DNA from: Polymyxa betae
Taxonomy: Eukaryota; Endomyxa; Phytomyxea; Plasmodiophorida; Plasmodiophoridae
Length of the DNA stretch: 20,915 bases
Direction: 5' to 3'
NCBI GenBank assembly: GCA_003693705.1
Contig: RBZT01000686.1
Coordinates: 1 to 20,915 of the forward strand
The position numbers and the translations under genes were made by a program. Shown in pieces: positions 1 through 10,446 of this stretch; the stretch's first letter is position 1, and every line of letters begins with the position of its first letter. The notes under the pieces are model-generated. The model saw only the letters and a program-made list of their open reading frames with translations. It had not been told where the DNA came from and did not search any database.

Positions 1-499
1 GGTGAGCTGCTGCATTCGATGATCTGGTTTCCACCATGTTGGTTGCTGGTCGTGAGCAACTGGGACTCTTAATCTGCTAGACGGAGTCGAGTTTGGAATT
101 GGGAGAGTTTAGAAGAAGTGAAGTATTTATCATAATATTGAGATATATCAAGGTTGTCAAGGGCGTGTGCCCTTTGGTACGGTCATCAACAGTGTCGTGG
201 CGTATCTTCCTTGACATGGCGTGTTAGCAGATGAGCGCTATTAGATCAATCTCGAGATATCGATAGCGTTGACTCACGCTAATTCAACCGGAAGCATTGC
301 CTTCCGCTTGCATACTAAGAAATAAAACACTTCTTCAAACACATTCCAGTTCAAAACCCTCTCCCGTCTAACATGGCGTTCATGAGTTTTCGATTTTGAA
401 AGTTCTGTATTCGTGAAATGATGAATGCGGATGTGAATTTTTGGCATTAAGGAAAGTGGATCACAAGTTTTTTAGAACACAGATTCGACTTCGGCTTCT
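1..499. other. Left-edge stretch, no supported gene
   Basis: No reading frame here carries a recognisable domain, and splice-like sites are too degenerate to chain. A minus-strand ATG at 37-35 opens a frame that runs off the window, but its only support is 12 codons. The unresolved minus-strand gene to the right may continue through this stretch, because its last visible donor lies at about 528. Nothing else is seen. Confidence 0.3.
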
Positions 500-1678
500 A
501 TCATCCAGTCCAGCTAAGAAATATATACCTATTCTGTGATTTCGGTACTGTTTTCTGCTCAAATCGTAAATGCATTAAAATGCTGAAAATGAATTCAACG
601 AGTCTCGCTGCTCCCAGATAACTAACGGTTTGAAGGAAATCCAGATTCTCAAACAAATGCTTTTCGTAGACCTGATCCTGATTACAAGCCACGGAAATAT
701 CTGGATGCTGAATTCTGATGACTCGTTTCCTGTGGTAAAGAACCCAGAGCGAATACCCAGCTTGCACGAATGAATGAGTTCATAAAAAAAACCTTGAAGA
801 TCAACCTGGGAAAACGCCATGCTCGCATTCGTAACAAACTGTTAAAAAGACGGCTGATTCAGAAACTGTTCGACCCATAATTGGGGTATCCCGCTACTTA
901 TCGATTAATGACCATTCCGTCTTCTCAGAGGCTTTTGTAGCGGATTTTATCGTATCCAGATGGATTTTGCACGCCCAAAGTGAAACAATTGTGCCATGAC
1001 CTCTCTCGCAGGGCGAAGAACCAATCTGTAACAAGCATTGTGTCCTTGGTATGTCCTGATAAGGAGATTATGACGCCAGCCACCGGATCCCAAAAGCATT
1101 CGCGTACTGTATGTGAAAGACCCATGCGTATGGAATCGGATGAATTTCCGGATACTGAACCAAAGTGGGCAAAAAATTCAAGCCTTTCAAAGGAGCAACG
1201 AACTTCAATTCGAATCAAATTACCTAAAGATATACGGGAAGATATCTTTTCTCACCAATTTTCATGCAAGCCTGAGGAATTTACTGAAGTTCTTGGACCA
1301 ACTGTTACCTCGAGGTAGACAGGTATACGATGCCAGTGACCTGATGAGGACTGCAACCTAGTGGCCTGCATAAGAATCCCTGATATTGCTGTTATATAAT
1401 CAGCTGAGGCGGAAGTTGTCTCTTTGAATACAAGCGGGTTTGTCACATGGCAGATCGTCCTACCATCGCTAAGGATCTGTTCACCCTTAATAACTTGAAA
1501 TCAATAAGCCCTGAGAAGGGGTGAACCCATCCCCGATGTCCGCGTCATCGATCATCTGTGGAATTGCGACACCGATGGTATCGTAAAAAGCGTCGCCACT
1601 GGGTGTCCAGTCGCCTTCATGGGTATCGACGCGGTTGTCCTGTGGAACGTGTCCAGGCGACATGATCGACTGGGCCAT
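500..1678 (-). CDS. Unrecognised minus-strand multi-exon gene, 5' part
   Basis: I do not recognise this protein. A chain of open segments in coding-like frames starts at ATG 1678 (MAQSIMSPGHVPQDNR). It goes on with an open block ending at 1256 (contains GHWHRIPVYLEV), then 1183-973 (contains ECFWDPVAGVIISLSGHT), 923-898, 853-686 and 621-529. Several joins keep frame with GT-AG introns of 44-72 nt: 1255-1184, 972-924, 897-854 and 685-622. The join between the first two blocks did not close cleanly. The last visible donor (GTATAT near 528) implies more exons to the left. The later exons are basic and hydrophobic, possibly with a membrane segment near 620-560. No conserved catalytic motif was seen. 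The start codon lies 115 bp from the divergent start of the secreted repeat protein, which fits a shared promoter. Strand and rough extent are more secure than any single exon. Confidence 0.35.
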
Positions 1679-1793
1679 GGTGTGCTCCCAGTCGACCCTA
1701 GGGTTCTCTGATTATTTAAGCGTCGCCAGCCTTAGAGTTTTGATCATTCTACAGTTGGAGTGTTTGCGTTTGCATCAAGTTTGATCAACCAAG
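1679..1793. promoter_or_regulatory. 115-bp divergent intergenic promoter region
   Basis: This interval separates the minus-strand ATG at 1678 from the plus-strand ATG at 1794. It contains a TATA-like TATTTAAG near 1713-1720, about 75 bp upstream of the plus-strand start. Such close head-to-head starts suggest one shared promoter, but no transcript data support it, and the left-hand gene is itself uncertain. Confidence 0.35.
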
Positions 1794-2864
1794 ATGTTCA
1801 ATTTGAGCTTTCTGCTGGCTGCCGTAACGCTTGCCGCAATTGTCCTAGGGCATGTCGATGACTGCAATAAGGGTGTAAGCATTAAGATACTGATGAAGTA
1901 TGAGAGGCCTGATATATACTTATAGAATGAATGCAAGCCTTACAATCCATGTATTCCCGGGCCGTGTGATTATGAGCCGCCTAATGAGGACTATCGGCCG
2001 GCTGACGAATGCCCCAAGAAGAAATATGAGAAGCACCCGAAAGGTATCTACAAAGAAGTGAAGGTCAAATACTTCCAGGAATCCGATAAGAGTAAGAAAT
2101 CATGTCCTTCATCCTCATCGTCATCCTCTTCCTCCTCATCGTCCTCATCGTCGTCCTCCTCAAGCAATCGACATAAACGCCGGCATCATCGGCGCCATCA
2201 CGTGAGAAAGCACAAGCGCAGTCATCATCGATCAGATTCTTCCTCTTCGTCCTCATCGTCCAGCGACAGCGACCGTAACCGTCGTAGACATCGTATGAAA
2301 CGTCGACATCACCGAAGGCATCGATCTTTGTCGAGTGACGAGGATCGTCGACGTCAACAAAACAGACGCCATAGACGTGATAGGTCCAAATCCCCTTCGT
2401 CGTCGTTTTCTTCAACCGACGATGAGCGACGACACCATCGAGGAAAGCACCACCACAAGAAGCACCATAACGATCGCTCATTCTCCTCTTCATCCGATTC
2501 CTCTTCAGATCGCGAAAATCGCCGACGTCATCACCATAATAATGATCATCACAAGAAGCACCATAACGATCGCTCATTCTCATCCGATTCCGATCGCGAA
2601 AATCGCAGACGTCGTCACCATAATAATGATCATCACAAGAAGCACCATAACGATCGCTCATTCTCATCCGATTCCGATCGCGAAAATCGCAGACGTCGTC
2701 ACCATAAAAAGGATCATCACAAGAAGCACCATAACGATCGCTCATTACCTTCATCCAATGACTCTGATAATGATCGCAAACACCACAAACGTCATCATGA
2801 GAAGAAGCGACGCGACCTGAAAGCATTTTTTCAAAAGAAGAACAATCCTTACAAATACGACTGA
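1794..2864 (+). CDS. Secreted Ser/His/Arg-rich repeat protein
   Basis: Exon 1 (1794-1874) encodes a signal peptide (MFNLSFLLAAVTLAAIVLG, likely cleaved before HVDDC). A 51-nt intron (1875-1925, GTAAGC...ATAG, phase 0) joins exon 2 (1926-2864), giving 339 residues. After a short Cys- and Pro-containing segment (about 28-72) the protein is almost entirely low complexity: a poly-Ser run of about 20 residues, Arg/His-rich blocks, acidic Ser clusters, then a 28-residue unit repeated about three times, and a basic tail ending NPYKYD. The composition resembles an RS domain with His in place of much of the Arg, but the signal peptide argues for secretion, not splicing. His-rich tracts can bind metals and Ser/Asp clusters can be phosphorylated; both are inferences here. 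No family is recognised. Serine codons in the long run vary, so replication slippage alone does not explain the tract. Confidence 0.85.
2544..2795 (+). repeat. 84-bp coding tandem repeat, three copies
   Basis: The block starting GATCATCACAAGAAGCACC recurs at 2544, 2628 and 2712, exactly 84 bp apart. Each unit encodes 28 residues of the pattern HHKKHHNDRSF...SDSDRENRRR. A diverged earlier unit begins near 2450. The third copy diverges at its end. The exact spacing and near identity of the first two copies point to recent unequal exchange. Confidence 0.9.
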
Positions 2865-2930
2865 GAGTAGTGACAGTATTATCCCACTTCCTGTATATGG
2901 ATTTGGATGTCGTAATAGCTTCAGTTTCAT

Positions 2931-2936
2931 AATAAA
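2931..2936 (+). terminator. Poly(A) signal AATAAA of the secreted repeat gene
   Basis: A perfect AATAAA lies 67 bp after the stop codon of the Ser/His-rich gene, followed by A-rich then GT-containing sequence. This is the expected place for 3'-end processing of that transcript. Confidence 0.65.
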
Positions 2937-3254
2937 AATATCCAATGTTTCGAGCTAAGACGAGTTTGTGGTAATGACAGTATGAAATTTCTTTGAAACA
3001 AGATTTGAATGTGTTGGAGCTCAGAAAACGACGCCAAGAACAAGCGGTCTAAGATGAGATCCAGCAGAAAACCTATACAGGCCGAATACTATAAATAGTC
3101 GAAGCTTTGCAGGAAAGATGACAATGAAACCAGATAGCGCCGTGAGCACAATTAAAAGCAAGCACTACAAGAACATCATAACCAGGAATCGCCAAAAAAA
3201 ATGTGTCCAGAAGCTTTACAGAAATGGTATTATAATCCAATTCGAAACAACGAC

Positions 3255-5908
3255 TTATGATGAGTGTTCCGAATCTTGATGACCTAAGATTCGGTGCTCT
3301 TTCCATTTATGGCAATAAACGTAATCCTGATATTGAGTTCAATGATAAAAAGTTGATTTAAGATTAGGAAACGTTAACCAAAAGCAGGCCTAGAACTCTA
3401 AAAAAAGATAGAGCCAAAAAATTACCGTATGGACATGGGCAATTTCAACGTTGGGAAGCCCTTCAAATTTGATTTGGAGACTTTCACCGATGTCGTGACT
3501 TTCCCTCAGTTGCATCTCTTCAGGAAGCCCAATATGAACTTCCACCTGCACAAACCTATTTATCTGAGAGAATCGAACTCGAATTGCTCTTACCATAAAA
3601 TTTTCCCCAAAGTGTACGGCTTTGACATCGTCGATGTATTGAATACGAGAATCATGGCGAAGAGTGAGATAAATTAGCTGTCGAATAAACCGCTGACCAG
3701 CGCTCTTCCCAACTGCCGTGGATTGTCATTTTTTTCGAGATTAGAAGGTCAAGCAAGATTACCAAGCTGTTGAATGTGCATACGAGCATCCGCAATCCAT
3801 TTCACAGCAACATAAACAGATAATAGTACAGCAACGCTAGGATCCAAAAACCTGCAATTTTCAATTACGACGGAGGAAAGTAGCAAGGATTGAATCATAT
3901 TGCGGATAGCCGTAAATTCAAGACCATAAATAATCCAACGCATTCCCGACAGCGAATTGGAATGAGTTGCGAAAAGACGTAAAAATTGAAATAGCCCAGG
4001 AGGATAACGGGAAAAGAGATAAACCGAACCCATAAAAATTTTGCTACCAAAGATCAGATTTGGAGAAGGAAGAGAGAATTGCAGCAGCGAAAGTACCAGT
4101 ATAAGTAACTGCATATTCGATCAGTAGTACAATAATGCATTCAAATATACATACAGAGATCGTAGCGTTGTTCTTTGGCCACGGTAAGACAGGTCGAGGC
4201 ACCGATAGTAGCCTTAGACGCCACCAATTTACAATACGAGATGACAGTCAGCTTGACAAGAAGATTCACGCCATACATTAGCAGCAGTATTGATACTTGA
4301 ACATGATCCTCTAACAGCACTCATAAAAGATTATTAAACAGGTAGTTTAAAAAAAGGTTAGATGACTCAGAAACCAAAGGGCATTGTTAGACAAGAACGT
4401 ACCATGAGGTCCTGGAGCTCCAGGCCCGAGAGCCAACCTTTCAACTGATTCACCGACAATAGTTAATGACGCCATTCCCATAATAACTGGAAGATAGTCA
4501 ATTGAAGAAACACAAAGCTAAAAGTGATAAATATCAAAAGTGGAATGACAAAGAGCAGAAACGCATATTTACAAACTGACCTGCAAATACAAGGATTCCA
4601 ATAGGCTCCAAGCGGGTTCTTCCATATGGATAATTGTATGGGTCTGGACGACGTCGAATAGCTGTTGCTCCATAGAGCATACCCGATGTGATTAGATCCA
4701 GAAATGTATCAACCGTCGATGTTGCAACCGAAAGCGAACCGGTTTTCAATGCCAACCAACCGTTCATTCTGAAAACAGTGATGGGCGTGAGAAGAAATGG
4801 CAGTGTGACAAAAGGGTTGAAGAAGCAAACCCAAGAAGTTTAAAAGTGTAGGCAGAAAAAACAATCACAGGAGCTGAGATGAACACCAAGAGGAAAGTGG
4901 AAAGAGAGTAGAAATTGACATTACAATGCAAGGAAGAGATTTAAACAGGTGCAGGATATAACAGCATAGAAAACCTGGCCATTCCAAAAACTCTTCGATC
5001 TGCGAGCTCTTGTTGGACTAATTGATTCTACATGAAGTTCACATACAAAAAATATCACCGATGGGTAAATCTCACCATCATCACTATCAGTAGGGATCCT
5101 TAGAATCGCGTTATGATAATGAAACGCATCTATCACATCACTTTTGTTGTCGCGAATCTACAGAACAGTCATAAAGAGCACACAAAATCCAGCGAAATGG
5201 AGAAACACTTGAAAGCCACTGAAAACTTCTGCAGAGTTTCATCCATAGCAACAAGTGGCATAATACAAAATACGAGAAACAGACATCGAATTTGATAATA
5301 AAAAGAGGCAACAAAGATACTGACATCTGCAGTGATACTATGCATATACTGTTCCATACGAATTAGGTCGTCAATTAGGGCATTCTGTTCGCAGTAGAAC
5401 TTGGAGAGATGTTTGGGCATTTCGTATCTCTTGCTAGAGGGAACCCTCAAGTTCAGCAGCTCTAAGAAGGTGTAAGTGATGCAAAAACTATGAACATTAG
5501 GTCCCAGCTTGCCTGTTGCTGTTGGATACTTCATAGTACCATCATGCGACCTGTAAAACTCGCCTCCGTATCCCTGTAAATGCATGCATTAATATGAGCA
5601 AGAGCAACGGCCGTAGGGATTCAATAAACAACTTCTGAAGAAACCCCCATTCGAGTCACACAGATTTGTTATCAAAATAATAACGCATCGTACTGTGCAG
5701 TAGCTATGTCATGACATTTGAAAGCGAAATTGTTGTGCAATCCAATGAAAGAAATTTGCAGGCAAGCCAGAAAACAACAACAGCGAGGGCCAAATGCCCC
5801 AAGACATCGACTACGAACCTGCCGATCCAAGACCTTGCCTGCAGGCAACTCCTTCGAGTTCCGAACTAACAGACTGCATTCCAGATGTCGAATGCCGGCG
5901 TAATCCAT
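3255..5908 (-). CDS. Mn-type cation diffusion facilitator transporter
   Basis: CDF (SLC30/MTP) proteins export divalent metal from the cytosol by proton exchange; the Mn-CDF subgroup mainly moves manganese. Twelve exons (5908-5834, 5573-5325, 5157-5076, 5027-4925, 4768-4581, 4486-4403, 4310-4155, 4108-4048, 3851-3763, 3712-3594, 3545-3426, 3326-3255) join in frame to 465 residues. Hallmarks in order: a cytosolic N-terminus with FYCEQNALIDDLI; TM2 STVDTFLDL, with the DxxxD metal site; DPYNYPYGRTRLEPIGILVF; TM3 MGMASLTIVGESVERLA; TM5 EQRYDLFTYTGTFAAA; TM6 FLDPSVAVLLSVYVAVKWIA; and the C-terminal metal domain with AVHFGENFMVEVHIGLPEEM, SHDIGESLQ and HVHTDYVYCHKWKEH. Subgroup members usually show DHRND in TM5, so Glu replaces the first Asp here. 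The first two exons are the weakest, and intron 5324-5158 could hide a small exon. Confidence 0.9.
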
Positions 5909-6139
5909 GGCGAATGTCGCCTATGTGTATGGAACTGGGATTATTAACAGAAGTGATGAGATAATACTCCCCGGTCTGAGTGTATCATCATGAGACATTC
6001 CGCTAATCAGGATCCGTCTCACCCTCGCAGATTAATTCCATCTTTATCCTACTACAAAATCACAAGGCGCCAGGCATCACTTGGCAAAGGTGAAATGAAA
6101 TGTTGCCTGCAGCGCGAGTTTACAGAAATTCACTGATCA
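5909..6139. other. Upstream region of the CDF gene
   Basis: This gap lies between the transporter start codon and the duplicated segment. It should hold the transporter promoter on the minus strand. No clear TATA box was seen. A CACGTG E-box occurs near 6138, at the border with the duplicated copy. No open frame worth reporting was found. Confidence 0.4.
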
Positions 6140-7390
6140 CGTGTGTTGGATATTCGGTGCATTTTCCATTTATAGATAAATAAACATTGTCCTAGTACGA
6201 ACTGATTTGATTGATGAAGAAAGACGTTTAACACGATGATAAATATTAATCCATGATAAACAACAGACAAATCGGATTAATAAAAGGCAAATTACTGCAA
6301 GAACATGGGGCGATTACCACGCTTGAAAGGCCTTTAGACTTGATCTGAAAGCTTTCGGGAAAATCATGGCTGGGTTTGAGCCGCATTCCCCCAAAAAGTC
6401 CATTATGAACTTCAACCTAAGCGAGCCATTTGATCGATGAGCGAAATACCAAAAAAAGCATACTTCTCGCACCATGAAATGTTGTCCAAAGTGGACGACA
6501 ATGTCGTCATCTAAAGCTCTAATTGGATCATCATGGGCTCAAGGCGAAGTGTAAGATAAATCAGCGGTCGATGAATTACTGGCTGGCGGTTTTACCCATT
6601 TTATCGACTATATGAAGAACGATCAATTTGAAGAGACCTCTAAAGTATAACCAAATTGTTGGCTGTGTAATCGTGCATCACCAATCCATTCCAGATCGAT
6701 TGATACTAATACTGAAGTTTGCTTCGCTAGGACACACAGAAATAAGTAGTAAGCAAATAATGAGAATTGATATACCAATGTGCATATGAAGATTCTGAAA
6801 CCGGAAACAAAAACCGTCCAAAAGCGAAAGAAATCGAGTAGAAATACCAAAGCTCTGATTTCATGATTGATGATGAAAATGTGAGCAGCGAATGTGCTCG
6901 TATAAGTCACAACATAGATCAATATGACATACAAAGATCGTAACTCTGATCTTTGAAAACAGTAAGGCCAGTGGATTCACAAATAGTAGCTCTTCATAGT
7001 AATATTCTGCAATACACAATTGCAAATCAGCATCCCCATAAGGTTGACGGCATACGTTATAGCCTGTATGGATCAAAGATCTTGAAACATTAACGACAAT
7101 ATATTATTATTTAACAATTGGAAATCCTCAGTCTGAATAATCTCGAAACACAAAGAAACATTTGCAAACGTAGCTGTCTGTGAAATCGGCCTGAAAGTAA
7201 TTGATATGAATGAGACCAATTGAGGGCTTAAACAAGGATGTCAATGGGCTCTAGACAATTTAGTTTAAATGATGGATTGCAACTATTGGTCGTAAATAGC
7301 TGCAATCCCATTTAACACAACAGATGTGATTAAATCCAGGAACGTATTTGATGTCGCAACCGAAAGCGATCCAGTAAAACGCCAGTTAAG
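6140..7390 (-). pseudogene. Decayed tandem copy of the CDF transporter
   Basis: Segments match the intact transporter in the same order and strand. The terminal-exon region near 6150-6190 matches 3290-3330 (TTCGGTGC then TTTTCCATTTAT). The C-terminal domain exon at 6300-6440 matches 3426-3560. TM6 at 6655-6740 still reads GDARLHSQQ where the parent has ADARMHIQQ. The TM5 exon at 6880-6915 retains TYTSTFAA. The exon-7 region lies near 7040-7075, and the TM2 exon at 7315-7390 keeps GATGTCGCAACCGAAAGCGA, with a 9-base deletion just before it. The N-terminal exons are absent. Frameshifts interrupt the TM6 and C-terminal exons, and no continuous frame covers the set. Intron intervals survive with altered length, so this is a DNA-level tandem duplication, not a retrocopy. 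Confidence 0.85.
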
Positions 7391-7901
7391 GCGTTAATAC
7401 ACCAAAAAATCAATGAATTATTTGCAGCATTATTTAAACGCAAAACAAGACGACTACAGAAATGATAGTGTTGGCCATGTTTACGTAAGCGTATTAAAGT
7501 TTACCGGATTTCAACGAAACCGAAACCGAGAGAACCAGAAAGATGGAGCAAAAGACAGACAATTCAGCAATAGGATGTCTATTACATGGCAACTAGGCTT
7601 GAAATTTTGAACTTTCTCTCAATTCAAATTTCTTTGTAATTTCGTTCACCTTTCTTTACTTTATTCGTAATTTACATAAATCCGCTACGACATGTTGAAC
7701 TGTACTCAGATCTAAAATTTCATATTTTGAAGGATTACGTAAATACCTACTGACTCAATCTGTCATTTACGGAAATGTGCGAGTGTTGAAACTGCGTGAG
7801 CGGCCTCGTCTCTCGTGGAAGAAATAGATCGTCCCTTTTAATATAATCATCCCGAGGTAGAACTTATCATAACGCATCTGGCGATTGTTCATGGATTCTT
7901 C
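7391..7901. other. Upstream region of SNAPC4
   Basis: This 0.5-kb stretch separates the transporter pseudogene from the SNAPC4 start codon. It is AT-rich with no recognisable domain in any frame; a 65-codon plus-strand frame (7413-7610) has no coding character. The first 5' part may still be unrecognisable remains of the duplicated segment. No clear TATA box was seen. Confidence 0.4.
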
Positions 7902-10189
7902 ATGGACGATGACGATCTGACGCGTTTGGAATCGCTCCTTAACCGAAATCGAAGTGCTCAGACTCTAATTCGACGACAGCTACAACTGGTAGATGACCGG
8001 TTGAGGCGTATCGAGCAGTTGCGAAAGGCCCAGTTTCTTGATCGCCAGGTGCTCAGTAATCAAGTGATCTTCTCTCAGGATCCTCTCAAGGTTTATTCTG
8101 CAAACCCTCATCACTCTCATCTGTTTAATGCCTGCATTCAGGATGATCATGGACATTTCCCATCGAAGTCAAAAGAAGCGAAAAGCTTTGAAGTATACAT
8201 TGTTTCAATTTTGAACGTCTGAGAAAGTCGACCTAGTTATCTTCACCTTTTAAACTTGTTTTACTGTTTCAGTTATTCCTTACAGATTATCTTGTCGACG
8301 ATTCCATTCCGTCACCAACCTGCTCTCTGGTCTGCTGAAGAGCGTATCAACCTTCGCAATGGCGTTATCCATCAGAATCGGTACGTGTTTTTGCAATGGC
8401 TTTGATGGTGCTCTGACATTTTTAAAGAGTACTTTTAACTCGAGCCGTTCTGAAGGAAGCCGCCGAACTACCCTCTGGCCCTGAACGTACCGCCCTGACT
8501 AAAGCGAAGCTAGATACCATTCGTAATATGTCGCCCGAGCAGCTTTTGTTAAACACCAACAATTTTGATTGGAATAGTAAGCTGTCTTTCTATCGATTGG
8601 CTCAATGCTATTATTTTTGCCTTTGATATGTTTCTCTGGTCTGTTGCTCAAAGTTTGGTTTTACAGCTGTTTCAATTCCTGGTTTTTCTGACACATTCGC
8701 TTCAGCTGCTATCGTATCCTAATTACGATATTGCATTGAAATCTTGCATTATAGTCGTAATATATCGTCTATATGTCAGCGTATCTTCTTTATTTCATTC
8801 ATTTTTGCTCAATTGCTCAAATATTTCCACCTGGGCCCAGATTTTCGCCTTTACCGCATTGTTTTCCTAGTTCATTGCTTATATGGATCAACTTAGGCAT
8901 CTCGTTGACGCATGTCAAAAATAAAAGCGGCTCCGACTGCCAGATTCAATGGATGTGCAACGATGATCCGCGAATAAACAGGAATAACGAATGGACCGAA
9001 GAAGAGGACCAGGCGCTGCTGGAGCTACATGATCAACAGTATCATGGTTTCGAGTGGGTCAGGACTGCCAGGTTGGTGATATTTTATGCTAATTTGAGAT
9101 TTAATGCATTTTTCGTTGCCGAGCTCACCTGTTTGAAATTTGTTACTGTACGTTTTCTTTCAATCAATTATCTATTGACGTATTGTAGTGATCTTGGTAC
9201 CCGTCGTACGGCCATGCAGTGCTTCCAACGCTACAGATTCCTTCAATCCAAGCAGCAAGGCGATTCTTGGACCGAAGAGCAGGATCGGGTTCTGAAAAGT
9301 CTAGTTGAAAAATTCGGGACGTCATATTGGTCTCATGGTCAGCTTCGTGAATCAAAGCTATCAGCATCTGAATTCCCTCTGTTGTTTAGTCGCTCTCTTT
9401 TTTCCCAATCGAACGAAGTATCAATGTTCAAATCGCTATGGGAACAGCGTTCAAGATTGGATTCGTGGTGGTAAATGGAGCGCCGAAGAAAGTCGCCGAC
9501 TTGTCTTGGCTTTTGAGGCTTATGGGCCGAAATGGTCTCGGATCGCCCAACATGTAGCCTAGACGATTATCTATTCGTCCTGATTTTCTATCAAGCCTTG
9601 CTCGGATCTCTGTTATTCCTGCTGTGACACGTTTCATTATTTGCTTTATGTTTGTTCGAGATTTATTTTTCTCATTGCGTCTAAATGTAGGTGCCTGGAA
9701 GGACCCAGACCAAATGTCGCGAGCGTTATTTTAACGAATTTGATAATGGAGCTGCGAAACGGTTTGATGCTCTAAAATGTTTTTCTTCAATTTTAATGAC
9801 TCGAGTTGCAGACAACGGTTTACACCGTTAGAAGACTCGGCTTTAGTAAAAGCTGTTGAGCAATTTGGTGAAGGCAATTGGTCACTGATCGCCGCTCATC
9901 TCAAGGGTCGCTCCGATTCACAGGTTTTCTAGTTTGGTTCCTCTTGTCTATAGATGAAAGCTTACAGTTTCATAGTACCGTAGACGATACGGTCGCATTA
10001 TCGCCAACAGAGCTAAGCAGAGCGTCCAACAAGCGGAACAGAGTACCGAACATCAAGATCAGGTACATGCTATAAACAGTTGCAATGTATATTTTGCTCA
10101 TGCTAATTTAATGTAAGGTTGTCGTTCCTAGGCGCAAGAAGCGAGCCAGAACTAGCAGCCTTCAAAATGTAAATACTGTACAACAATAA
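7902..10189 (+). CDS. SNAPC4: snRNA-activating complex subunit 4 (Myb-repeat)
   Basis: SNAPC4 is the largest DNA-binding subunit of the complex that recognises the proximal sequence element of snRNA promoters for RNA polymerases II and III. Ten exons (7902-8192, 8286-8380, 8428-8576, 8897-9071, 9189-9337, 9390-9553, 9691-9761, 9812-9923, 9976-10062, 10118-10189) join in frame to 454 residues. The N-terminus is charged and helical. Then come the half repeat (NFDWNSISLTH...DCQIQW, DDPRIN), Ra (EWTEEEDQALLEL...AMQCFQRY), Rb (SWTEEQDRVLKSL...YQCSNRY), Rc (KWSAEESRRLVLAF...TKCRERY) and Rd (RFTPLEDSALVKAV...SQYRRRYGRI). That is the family's four-and-a-half repeat layout. A basic tail (RRKKRART) follows. 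Vertebrate SNAPC4 has a long C-terminal extension that is absent here. The start was chosen because an upstream ATG at about 7891 leads to an early stop. Confidence 0.93.
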
Positions 10190-10190
10190 A
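10185..10190 (+). terminator. Poly(A) signal overlapping the SNAPC4 stop codon
   Basis: AATAAA at 10185-10190 contains the TAA stop (10187-10189) of SNAPC4. If it is used, the 3' UTR would be only a few tens of bases. No other AATAAA follows before the next gene's start at 10447. Confidence 0.6.
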
Positions 10191-10446
10191 CTTCATTCAC
10201 GATTTTGGGTTGAAACCGGTGATGTGTCTGACAAATCCTTTTGATTCCCTCTCGAACAACAAAGTGAAAGATAGAAACGACGTGTTTCTGACCGTACTTT
10301 GACAATTGACCGTTTCTGGACTGCCCGTGGCCTTTCAGTACTTCGTTCGGCCCCGTCGCTCAGTCACGCAATCCGTGGTGGACATCCATGAAGTCCCCTC
10401 TGTCAGGGCTGCCACTCTCTTCTCCTTCATCCTTATTCGCTAATTC

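Noticed and set aside
2065-2826. Long minus-strand frame of 253 codons opposite the secreted repeat protein
   Set aside because: It is the antisense shadow of the Ser/His-rich repeats; the plus strand has a signal peptide, a clean intron and a poly(A) signal.
3397-3425. A 28-nt intron near the end of the CDF gene
   Set aside because: A 99-nt intron (3425-3327) leads to an exon with the family ending DYVYCHKWKEH, so the tiny-intron reading was dropped.
3429-3677. Plus-strand frame of 82 codons
   Set aside because: It lies opposite the conserved C-terminal domain exons of the CDF transporter, which has clear family motifs.
7413-7610. Plus-strand frame of 65 codons upstream of SNAPC4
   Set aside because: No domain, no signal peptide, polar random-looking composition, and it sits in AT-rich intergenic DNA.
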